Shown piece after piece: positions 43,616 to 51,271 of a stretch of 64,000 bases of DNA. Position numbers and translations under genes: made by a program. The stretch is taken from NCBI RefSeq assembly GCF_028291725.1, contig NZ_JAQGNT010000009.1, positions 1 through 64,000 on the forward strand. The letters are read 5' to 3'. The notes beneath the pieces were generated by a model that made no database searches, was not told where the DNA came from, and was given only the letters and a program-made list of their open reading frames with translations. Position 1 is the first letter of the stretch, and each line of letters opens with the position of its first letter. Source of the DNA: Hydrocarboniphaga sp. (GTDB taxonomy: Bacteria > Pseudomonadota > Gammaproteobacteria > Nevskiales > Nevskiaceae).

Positions 43616-44398
43616 TCAGTCCGCCCAGCGCGGGGCGCGTTTCTCCAGGAACGCCAGCGCGCCTTCTCGATTGTCGGGCGATGCGCGCAGCCGCTGGCTG
43701 GCCGCTTCGGTAACGACGCGCGCATCGGCTTCGTCCATGCGCGTTGCCGCCCGCGCGATCGCCAGCGTCTCGCGCACGGCCAGCGGTGAGTTTTGCGCGA
43801 TACCTGCGGCCAGCGTCAGCGCCTCGGCGATCACCTGTGCGTCGGGTACCACGCGGTTCAACAATCCGGCTTCGTAGGCGCGCGGTGCCGCGACGAGTTC
43901 GCCGGTCAGCAGCCACTCCAGCGCGATCGAATGCGCTACCCGCGCCGGCAGGCGGAACACGCCGCAGGAGCCGGCGATGGTGCCGCGGCTGACTTCGGGC
44001 AGGCCCAACCGCGCGTTGTCGCCGGCAACGATCAGGTCGCAGGACAGCGCCAGCTCCAGGCCACCGCCGGCGGCGACGCCGCGGATCGCGGCGATCCAGG
44101 GCTTGCGCCGCGGATACGCGGTCAGGCCCAGATAACCACCACGTGGCCGCAGCAGCTCCTGGTCGCGGCCGGCGGCGATCGTCGCCAGATCGGCACCGGC
44201 GCTGAAGGCCTTGTCGCCGGCGCCGCTGAGCACGACGGCGCGGATCGCGGCATCGGCTTCGAGTTCGTCGGCGGCGGCTTCGAGCGCCACCGCCATATCG
44301 ACATCGATCGCATTGCGCGCCGACGGGCGATCCATCAGCACATGCGCGACATGCTCGCCGACGCGCTCGATCCGTACCTTGCCGGCTTCGGCGGCCAT
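43616..44398 (-). CDS. Enoyl-CoA hydratase/isomerase family protein
   Basis: 260 residues of crotonase fold: FSAGADLATIA, GVAAGGGLELALSCDLIVAGDNARLGLPEV (oxyanion Gly and the two Glu-region segments). It should hydrate or isomerise an acyl-CoA; which one is unknown. Its ATG overlaps the stop of the double-GntR gene by one base (TGATG), so the regulator and enzyme are translationally coupled. Confidence 0.9.
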   Translation of the reverse strand: MAAEAGKVRIERVGEHVAHVLMDRPSARNAIDVDMAVALEAAADELEADAAIRAVVLSGAGDKAFSAGADLATIAAGRDQELLRPRGGYLGLTAYPRRKPWIAAIRGVAAGGGLELALSCDLIVAGDNARLGLPEVSRGTIAGSCGVFRLPARVAHSIALEWLLTGELVAAPRAYEAGLLNRVVPDAQVIAEALTLAAGIAQNSPLAVRETLAIARAATRMDEADARVVTEAASQRLRASPDNREGALAFLEKRAPRWAD

Positions 44399-46125
44399 CA
44401 GCTCTTGCTCCGCTTTTTGGCAGCTTTCTTGACTGCCGGCTTCCTGACTGGGCCTTTTTTAACGGCAGGCGGCTTCTTGGCCGCTTTCTTCGTGGCGGCT
44501 ACTTTCGGTGCCGCCGGCCATTCCGGTGACAGCTCCTCGGTATCGCGCAGCGATTGCAGCCACTCGCTGCGCGGCGCCTCGCCGTACCAAGCATCGACCA
44601 GCTTCAGGTGCCGCGTCATCAGACGCCGTGCCAGCGCCACTTCGCCACGGCTGATCGCGCCGACCAGTTCGGTATGGCTGTCGGTGAACACTTTCCAGAT
44701 GTCCGGCAGCGGCACGCGTGTCGAATAGTAGGCGGCGATTTCCGCCATCACCTTGGTGAACAGCGCCAGCACACGATTGCCGCTGAGCACGCTGATGGCC
44801 TCGTGCACGCGGCCGTGAATTTCCAGCATGTCTTCGCGGCCGGCCTGGCGCTGCTGCTCCAGCAGCAACTCCAGCTGCCGGCGGCCGGTGGCGTCAATGC
44901 TGCGCGCCGCGAGCTGCGCCGCGGTGGTCTGGATCGTCCGCCAGAGTTCATAAAAATGGCGCGGTTTCAGGCGCGCATACTGGAAATAGATCGACGTCAG
45001 TTCGACCGTATAAGCGGGATCGGGCTTGCCGACGACCAGGCCGCCGCCGAGGCCGCGGCGCACGCCGACGATGGAATGCAGCTCCAGCGTGCGCACGGCC
45101 TCGCGGAAAACCGCGCGGCTGACGCCGTAGCGCGCGCCGACTTCAGGCTCGGCGCCGATGCGGGTGCCCGGTGCGGACTTGGCCGCGGCGATATCGTGCG
45201 CGATGCGCAGCGAGGTCCGATGCCCGAGCTTCATCGCGGCATTGCCGGCGTTGGGCGAATCGTGGGTCACGCCCAGCGTCAGTGCGCTGGCATCCTCGAA
45301 CTTGATCCGGATACGCCGCAGCTGCTGTTCGGCTTGCTTGCGGCTGCGGTCCAGCGAGGCACGCATCGCCATCCGCGCCTGCATTTCGTCGCCGCCGAGC
45401 AGCGCTTCGACCAGTTCTTTTTTCTCGCGCCGCGATTCGCGGATCAGCATCTTCACGTCAGGGTGATCGGCCTCGACGGTCAGCATGTCGCTGGTCACGT
45501 AGTACAGCGATTCCAGCAGCAGCGACAGGGCGGCGTTGCGCGACAGCGAGTTGATCGCGCCACGCAGCGCCAGGTGTCGCGTCGCCTCCAGCTGCATGTT
45601 GTCCGCCGCGCTGGCGAGCAGACCCTGCAGCAATTCGCCCAGGCGCTTCAGATCGGCGTCGGTGGCGCGCTCGCAGATCAGGCCGACGAGCAGGCCTTCG
45701 ACGACTTCACGCGCTTCGAACAACTCGCTCAGGCTGACCGCGGCCAGTTCCAGATAGCTGGCGATCGCCAGCACGACCGAATCACGAGCCGGCTGCTGCA
45801 CGACCAGGCCGCCGCCGACGCCGCGGCGCATTCTCGCCACGCCGTGGCGCTCGATCTGGCGCACTGCTTCGCGCAGGGTCGAGCGGCTCACGTTGTAGTG
45901 GCGCATCAGCTCGACCTGGTTGCCGAGCACCTCGCCGACCGGCCAGCCGCGCGCCGCGATGTCGCGCTTGATGGCGTAAGCGGTGACTTCGCCGAGCTTG
46001 CGGGTGCGCGCCGCCTCGTTGTCCTTCGGCACCTGGAACAGATTCGCCGCTGCCGCTGTCCACTTCGAGCGCGACGACCGGGAGGGTTTGCTGCGCGCAG
46101 CGGCGTCGTTGGGGCTAGAGGGCAT
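44398..46125 (-). CDS. Tandem GntR-GntR regulator with lysine-rich H1-like tail
   Basis: 575 residues. Two complete GntR/FadR-type units lie in one chain: HTH at ~45-110 (HYNVSRSTLREAVRQIERHG; RRGVGGGLVV) with an FCD-like helical domain to ~275, then a second HTH at ~305-370 (YGVSRAVFREAVRTLELHS; RRGLGGGLVV) with a second helical domain to ~525. The last ~30 residues (KKAAKKPPAVKKGPVRKP ...) are an AK/PK-rich tail resembling histone H1-like proteins. The two HTHs could bind both halves of an operator from one chain. It is divergent from the PaaK-like operon and 26 bp from the palindrome 46151-46162, so probably autoregulated. Confidence 0.88.
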   Translation of the reverse strand: MPSSPNDAAARSKPSRSSRSKWTAAAANLFQVPKDNEAARTRKLGEVTAYAIKRDIAARGWPVGEVLGNQVELMRHYNVSRSTLREAVRQIERHGVARMRRGVGGGLVVQQPARDSVVLAIASYLELAAVSLSELFEAREVVEGLLVGLICERATDADLKRLGELLQGLLASAADNMQLEATRHLALRGAINSLSRNAALSLLLESLYYVTSDMLTVEADHPDVKMLIRESRREKKELVEALLGGDEMQARMAMRASLDRSRKQAEQQLRRIRIKFEDASALTLGVTHDSPNAGNAAMKLGHRTSLRIAHDIAAAKSAPGTRIGAEPEVGARYGVSRAVFREAVRTLELHSIVGVRRGLGGGLVVGKPDPAYTVELTSIYFQYARLKPRHFYELWRTIQTTAAQLAARSIDATGRRQLELLLEQQRQAGREDMLEIHGRVHEAISVLSGNRVLALFTKVMAEIAAYYSTRVPLPDIWKVFTDSHTELVGAISRGEVALARRLMTRHLKLVDAWYGEAPRSEWLQSLRDTEELSPEWPAAPKVAATKKAAKKPPAVKKGPVRKPAVKKAAKKRSKS

Positions 46126-46150
46126 GTAGGTCAGGATCGATAGGCACGGT

Positions 46151-46162
46151 ATAGGGTCCTAT
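46151..46162. promoter_or_regulatory. Candidate GntR operator ATAGG-GT-CCTAT
   Basis: Perfect 5+2+5 inverted repeat 26 bp upstream of the double-GntR start in the 248-bp divergent region. A second region at 46261-46280 (GGATACTATTTATAGGATG) has further ATAGG/CTAT half-sites near the PaaK-side promoter. Related 12-mers occur at 49707 and 51171. Confidence 0.5.
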
Positions 46163-46373
46163 TATCGGTGGGTTTCCGCGGCGATGCGACGCTGCCCCAG
46201 GACTGTTGCCTTCATCGAAAAAAACCTGTGATGGCTGGCGTCGGCTCGTCGTCTTGAATTAGGATACTATTTATAGGATGCTCGCCGTAACCGGGCCTCT
46301 GTTATGGGCCGCGGACGCCAGCTCTTAAAACGACGAGGAGGAGAAAGCGGCCGCGCAGCGGGCGCCGAATACG

Positions 46374-47759
46374 ATGGACCCAAGCACATCCCAGACGCCC
46401 AGCCCGCCGACGGCCGTAGTCGAACCACGGTTTCTGGACGCCGTCGAAACCCTGCCCCGCCCGCAGCTGCGCGCGCTGCAGGAACAGCGGTTGCTGAGGA
46501 TGCTGCGCTACGCCTACGAGCGCTCGGCGCTGCTGCGCAACAACTGGCAGGCGGCCGGCGTCAGGCCCGACGACATCCGCAGCATCGACGACTTCAAGCG
46601 CCTGGCACCGTTCACGGACAAGGACCAGATCCGCGCGTTTCGCGACGAGCACGACGATCCTTTCGGCGGTCTGCTGTGCATCCCGCCCGAAGAAATCAGC
46701 TTCATCGCGTCCAGCTCCGGCACCACCGGCGACCCGACGCTGTTCACCTGGCGCTGGGGCTCGTCCGATGGAATGGACCCGCAGTGCCCGGGCATCGAGG
46801 CCGGCACCTCGAACTTCTGGCCGAATACGCCGCGTGACCTGTGGCAGATGGGCGTGCGCGCCGGCGACTACGTGGTGCTGCTGGCCAACCGCATCCGCGG
46901 CCCGGTGTTTCGCGTGCTCGAGCGCCTGGGCACGATCCCGATCCTGCTCAGCTATCACCCCGACGACACCCATGCCTTCGTCGAGATGTCGCGGCGCTAT
47001 CGGCCGGCGGTGCTGTTCACGGCCAGCAATCCTTTCATCTACCAGCTCGAACTGCTGGAGCGCGATCACGGCGTCGACATGCGCGAAGTGTTCACCAGCT
47101 ACAAGGCGGTGATGTTTGCCGGCGAGCCGATGGGGCCGCGCAACCGCCGCCTGCTCGAAGGCTGGGGGCTGATCGGACGTATCTACAACCAGACCGCGTT
47201 CGGCGACATCGCGGTGGCGCACGAATGCCGCGAACACGAGGGCATGCATGCGCACGAGGATTTCGCGCTGGTGGAACTGGTCGATCCGCAGACCGGCGCG
47301 CTGATCGAGGGCGACGGCGTTGGCGAACTGTGCGTGACCTCGCTGATCAACGATGTCGATCCGCTGATCCGCTATCGCTCCGGCGACATGATCCGGCTGA
47401 CCACCGAGCCCTGCGCCTGCGGCCGTAGCAGCGCACGCTTCTGGACCGTCGGCCGTTCCGGCGACGAGGTGGTCGTCGACGGCCGCACCGTGCTGCCGAT
47501 GGATGTCTGGGCCGCCGTGGAGAATGTCGATGACACCTCGGCCGGCCTGTTCCAGGTGATCCGTACCGGCCGCCACATGCCGGCGCTGCGGATGCGCGTC
47601 GGCTACGGCGGCACGCCCGACCTGGCCGCGGTGCAGGCGCAGCTGGTGGAATCGGTGCAGCGCGCGGTCGGCCTGATCGCCGAGATCGAATTAGTGCCCT
47701 ATTCGGAGCTGCTGAAGATCGGCCCCCGCAACAAGATTCCCCGGACCGCGAAGCAGTGA
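46374..47759 (+). CDS. Phenylacetate-CoA ligase (PaaK)-like adenylating enzyme
   Basis: 461 residues. ANL motifs: ASSSGTTGDPTLFTW near residue 120 (P-loop), FAGEPMGPRNRRLLE, IYNQTAFGDIAVAHEC, and YRSGDMIRLTTEPCACGR, typical of the PaaK branch. It likely makes an acyl- or aryl-CoA from a free acid. A purine-rich block (GAGGAGGAG) lies ~40 bp upstream of the ATG, farther than ideal, and no in-frame start lies between, so a leader may exist. It is the first gene of a plus-strand operon with GTGA overlaps. Confidence 0.83.
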   Translation: MDPSTSQTPSPPTAVVEPRFLDAVETLPRPQLRALQEQRLLRMLRYAYERSALLRNNWQAAGVRPDDIRSIDDFKRLAPFTDKDQIRAFRDEHDDPFGGLLCIPPEEISFIASSSGTTGDPTLFTWRWGSSDGMDPQCPGIEAGTSNFWPNTPRDLWQMGVRAGDYVVLLANRIRGPVFRVLERLGTIPILLSYHPDDTHAFVEMSRRYRPAVLFTASNPFIYQLELLERDHGVDMREVFTSYKAVMFAGEPMGPRNRRLLEGWGLIGRIYNQTAFGDIAVAHECREHEGMHAHEDFALVELVDPQTGALIEGDGVGELCVTSLINDVDPLIRYRSGDMIRLTTEPCACGRSSARFWTVGRSGDEVVVDGRTVLPMDVWAAVENVDDTSAGLFQVIRTGRHMPALRMRVGYGGTPDLAAVQAQLVESVQRAVGLIAEIELVPYSELLKIGPRNKIPRTAKQ

Positions 47760-48442
47760 TCCCGACGAACCATGCAACACCATTGAAAGCACCGGCCGGA
47801 GCGCCCTGGATCGTCGGCGTCGCGCACTTCGCCTGCGGCACGCTGCCCTACCCGCTGAGCCGCCGCGATATCGAGCGCGACAGCGCCTGGGCGGTGACGG
47901 TCTACGAACGCCTGGGCCTGCAGGCCGGCCAGATGATCCACCTGATCGGCGACGGTGCCGAGGAAGTGTCGTGGTGGCCGTTCGAGAACGCGGCGATGCG
48001 CCTGCACATCCCGTGGATCCAGGCCGAATCCGGCGCTTTCGACACCAGCCGCACCGACATGGTGATCCGCCGCTTCAAGCTGCAGGCGATTCTCGGCCTG
48101 TCGACGCCGGTACTCGATGCGCTGCTCGCGCTGGGCCGCGATCCGCGGCAGTTCTTCGGCGGCCTGCGCGCGGTGGTTGCGGCGCCGGCGGCGGCGCGCA
48201 AGCTCGCCGCGCTCAGCGTGCCGGCGTGGACGCTGCTGCAGATCGGCCCGGTATTCGCATTCGAGCCGCCAGCCGGCGGCGGTGCCCGCTACGACGAGAG
48301 CGAGTGGCGCGTCGACGCGATCGATGGCGAACTCGCGCTGTCCAGCGTCAACGCGCGCGCGGCGCCGTTTGCGAAGCTGCGCAGCGGCCTGCGTGGGCGC
48401 GTCGAGATCGTCGACTCCGAGCGCCGCGTGTTCCTGGAGTGA
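47756..48442 (+). CDS. Small ANL-related protein, function unknown
   Basis: 228 residues from GTG 47756 in a GTGA overlap with the PaaK-like gene. The segments YERLGLQAGQMIHLIGDG and WWPFENAAMRLHIPWIQAES resemble the N-terminal subdomain of acyl-adenylating enzymes (x-GDxVLxx...x-W-P-x...), but no P-loop or C-terminal ANL motif exists. It could be an auxiliary or acceptor domain for the preceding ligase. I do not recognise a named family. Confidence 0.65.
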   Translation: MIPTNHATPLKAPAGAPWIVGVAHFACGTLPYPLSRRDIERDSAWAVTVYERLGLQAGQMIHLIGDGAEEVSWWPFENAAMRLHIPWIQAESGAFDTSRTDMVIRRFKLQAILGLSTPVLDALLALGRDPRQFFGGLRAVVAAPAAARKLAALSVPAWTLLQIGPVFAFEPPAGGGARYDESEWRVDAIDGELALSSVNARAAPFAKLRSGLRGRVEIVDSERRVFLE

Positions 48443-49686
48443 GCGACGGCGCGGCCAATCCGAATCCTGGGCCGGCATCGTCCGCACCGGACGTGCCGGA
48501 TCGCTTGTCACCCGGCATCTCGCGCAGCATCGCGATCTCGCTGACCGCGGTTCCGGTGATGCACGGCATCGGCCAGTCGCTGATCTTCGCGATTCTGCCG
48601 GCGGTCGCCCGCGACATCGGCATCGACGAAAACGGCGTCGGCCTGATCTATATGCTGCCGGCGATCGCCTGGTCGCTGGCAACCGCGTGGTGGGGCCATC
48701 GCTGCGACACCTGGGACCGCAAGCCGATCCTGCTGTTGAGCCTGCTCGGCTTTGCAGCGTCGTTGCTGATCTTCGCTCTCGCCTCCGCCGGCGCCTATGC
48801 AGGCTGGTACGGCGCCGGCCTGCTGTGGACGCTGATCCTGATGTCGCGTCTGCTCTACAGCGCGCTCAGCAGCGGCGCGCTGCCGGCCGCCCAGGCCTAC
48901 GTCATCGCGCTGACGCCGCCGGCGCGGCGCACGATCGCGATCGGCCGGCTGACCGCGGCCTGGAATCTGGGCACGCTAATGGGCCCAGGGGTGATCGGCG
49001 TGCTCGCGGTGTTCGGCTTGCTGACCCCGCTGTTCGCGACCGCCGCTTTCGCGATGCTGGTCTGGCTGGGCGTGCGCCGTGGTCTGGACCCGCAGCCGCC
49101 GCAGCGCAGTCACGGCGCCCCGACGCTGAGGATGAGCCCGTTCGATCCACGGATCCGCTCGGTACTGCTGATCGGACTGTGCGGCAGCATTTCGCAGGCG
49201 ACGCTGCTGCAGACGCTGGCCTACACCTTCATGGACCGGATCGGCGTCGCCACTGCCGACGCGCCGCGCGTGGTCGGCATCGCCCTGATGCTGGCGGCCC
49301 TGGCGACGCTGTTCTCGCAGACTGTGCTGGTGCCGAGACTCGGCGCCGCACCCAGGAAGCTGGAAAGTCTCGGCCTGACGATCAACCTCTGCGCTTTCGC
49401 CGGCCTGGCGATCAGCACGAGCTCGCTTAGCGTCTGGCTGGCGACGCTGCTGTGCGGCCTCGGCTACGGCCTGGTGCGGCCCGGCAACATCGCCCGCGCC
49501 TCGCTGTCGGTGCAGGCCGATGAGCAGGGAGCGATCGCCGGGCTCAACGGCGCGTTGTGGTCCGCCGGTTTCATCGTGACCCCGATTTTTGCAATGCCGC
49601 TGCACCGGATCGACCCCCGGCTGCCGTTCGTCGCAGCGGGCGCCGTGATCCTGGTCGCGCTGCTGCTGAGCCGACACAGATCCTGA
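48439..49686 (+). CDS. MFS transporter
   Basis: 415 residues from GTG 48439 (GTGA overlap). Twelve hydrophobic segments are apparent; GHRCDTWDRKPILLLSLLG is the MFS loop 2-3 motif and SRLLYSALSSGALPAAQAYVIALTPPARR the TM4-5 region. Likely imports or exports the substrate of the ligase. Coupled to the two preceding genes by overlapping stops/starts, making a three-gene unit. Confidence 0.85.
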   Translation: MSDGAANPNPGPASSAPDVPDRLSPGISRSIAISLTAVPVMHGIGQSLIFAILPAVARDIGIDENGVGLIYMLPAIAWSLATAWWGHRCDTWDRKPILLLSLLGFAASLLIFALASAGAYAGWYGAGLLWTLILMSRLLYSALSSGALPAAQAYVIALTPPARRTIAIGRLTAAWNLGTLMGPGVIGVLAVFGLLTPLFATAAFAMLVWLGVRRGLDPQPPQRSHGAPTLRMSPFDPRIRSVLLIGLCGSISQATLLQTLAYTFMDRIGVATADAPRVVGIALMLAALATLFSQTVLVPRLGAAPRKLESLGLTINLCAFAGLAISTSSLSVWLATLLCGLGYGLVRPGNIARASLSVQADEQGAIAGLNGALWSAGFIVTPIFAMPLHRIDPRLPFVAAGAVILVALLLSRHRS

Positions 49687-49687
49687 G

Positions 49688-49718
49688 TTGACTTGAAGCG
49701 TTTCAAATAGGCTACTAT
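49688..49718 (+). promoter_or_regulatory. Promoter and operator-like sites before sulfotransferase
   Basis: TTGACT at 49688-49693 and TACTAT at 49713-49718 could form a -35/-10 pair (19-bp gap). TTGAA-GCGT-TTCAA at 49693-49706 is a perfect inverted repeat, and ATAGGCTACTAT at 49707-49718 resembles the double-GntR operator (ATAGGGTCCTAT). Confidence 0.4.
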
Positions 49719-49812
49719 CGCAACCACACGAGACCCGCTCAGAGGTCAGGCATCAGCGTAGCGAGGGCGTGCATCCCGCCTGAGGTCTGCGAGAACCTGG
49801 AGAAACAGAATC

Positions 49813-51093
49813 ATGCTGAAACACGTACCGGTCCCGGCGCCCGACAGCCTGACCCCGCGGGCCCGCGAATTCGCCTATCCGCAGATCGATACCGCGGACG
49901 AGATCGTCGCCGGCAGTGAACTCGAGCGCCGCTTTCCGCTCGATCCGCAGTCTCTGATGCAACGCGCTCGCGAAGAAACCGGGCTGCTGGATTTCGGCCC
50001 CGATCCCTTCCTCGAACCTCTGACCGCGCTATGCGATTCACTGAGCCGCGAGGTCGATCTGAACGCCGGCGGCCGCGAGAATGCCTATCGCCGGCTGATG
50101 ACCATCCTGGTGACGCGCCTGCGGCTTGAAGCGCTGTGGAGGCAGCGGCCGGAGATCCTGAACCTGCCGGTGCCCAAGCCGATCTTCGTCGTCGGCCTGC
50201 CGCGCAGCGGCACGACGTTCCTGCAATGGCTGCTGGCGCGCGACGCGAGCCTGCGCCACGCGCCGTTCTGGGAGCTGCTGTTCCCGCTGCCTTTCGGCGA
50301 TCCGGAGGCGCCGGTGTCGCAGCCCGATCCGCGCATCGCCGCCGCACACGCGGCGCTGGACCGGCTGCACCGGATCGCACCCGAGATGACCAAGATGCAC
50401 CAGCTCGAGGCCGAGGAGCCCGAGGAAGAAATCGCACTGCTGTCGCTGGGCTTCTGCTCGATGGCGTTCGAATTCTCGTTCGCGGTACCCAGCTACGTCG
50501 ACTACTACCTGCGCGCCGATCACACCGCCGGCTATGCCTACTTCCGGCGCGTATTGCAGACGCTGCAGTGGCTGCGCGGCGGCGAGCAATGGGTGCTCAA
50601 GGCGCCGATGCACATGGAGAACCTGAAGCCGCTGCTGGCGGTGTTTCCGGACGCGCTGATCGTGCAGACGCATCGCGACCCGGTGACGACGACGGTGTCG
50701 CTGGCCAGCCTGACCTGTTACGGCATCCGCAACTACTTCGATCACCCGAATCCACTGCTGGTCGGCAGCAACATGGTCGCGATCATCGAGCGCCTGCTGC
50801 GCGGTATCTGTGACGCGCGCAAAGCCGGTGATCCGCGCTACGTGGACGTGCATTTCCGCGACCTGACTGCCGATCCGATCGGCACCGTGCGGCGCATCTA
50901 CGCCGCCTGTGGCAAGACGCTGGACGCCGCCGCCGAAACAGCCATGCGCGACTGGATACAGACCAGCCAGCGCGGCAAACCCGGCGGGCATACTTATTCA
51001 GCGGAGGATTTCGGCATCGACATGGCGCAGCGCCGCCAGGCGCTGTCGTTCTATACCGAGCGTTTCGGGGTACCCGAAGACCGCCGCGCCTGA
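49813..51093 (+). CDS. Sulfotransferase-family protein (Sulfotransfer_3 type)
   Basis: 426 residues; the PAPS loop FVVGLPRSGTTFLQWLL near residue 130 and QTHRDPVTTTVSLAS near residue 290 match the family. It is more typical of the Sulfotransfer_3 branch than the paralogue at 21225 (PRSGTS there). GGAGAAACAG upstream supports ATG 49813. The TonB receptor follows on the same strand after 178 bp with its own promoter. Substrate unknown; a small lipid or steroid alcohol is an unproven guess. Confidence 0.86.
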   Translation: MLKHVPVPAPDSLTPRAREFAYPQIDTADEIVAGSELERRFPLDPQSLMQRAREETGLLDFGPDPFLEPLTALCDSLSREVDLNAGGRENAYRRLMTILVTRLRLEALWRQRPEILNLPVPKPIFVVGLPRSGTTFLQWLLARDASLRHAPFWELLFPLPFGDPEAPVSQPDPRIAAAHAALDRLHRIAPEMTKMHQLEAEEPEEEIALLSLGFCSMAFEFSFAVPSYVDYYLRADHTAGYAYFRRVLQTLQWLRGGEQWVLKAPMHMENLKPLLAVFPDALIVQTHRDPVTTTVSLASLTCYGIRNYFDHPNPLLVGSNMVAIIERLLRGICDARKAGDPRYVDVHFRDLTADPIGTVRRIYAACGKTLDAAAETAMRDWIQTSQRGKPGGHTYSAEDFGIDMAQRRQALSFYTERFGVPEDRRA

Positions 51094-51134
51094 CCGCCCC
51101 CCGGTGCGAACAAATGCAAAATGATGCGCTTCAT

Positions 51135-51245
51135 TTACCTACAGGTAAGACTTCAAAAAGACGTTGACAAATAGCATCCTTTCGAGAGAATCTAAGCTGA
51201 ATAAGGCATTCAGCCAACCAGAACTAGCTCACCGCTTGAAGTGAG
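51135..51245 (+). promoter_or_regulatory. TonB-receptor promoter and inverted repeats
   Basis: TTACCT-AC-AGGTAA (51135-51148) is a perfect 6+2+6 palindrome. TTGACA (51164-51169) and GAATCT (51188-51193) form a likely -35/-10 pair, with ATAGCATCCTTT (51171-51182) in the spacer, similar to the GntR site at 46151. GCTCAC...GTGAGC (51226-51245) could form a leader hairpin just before the ribosome site. Confidence 0.5.
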
Positions 51246-51271
51246 CACCGTGCCATAGAGGAGAAACTGTC

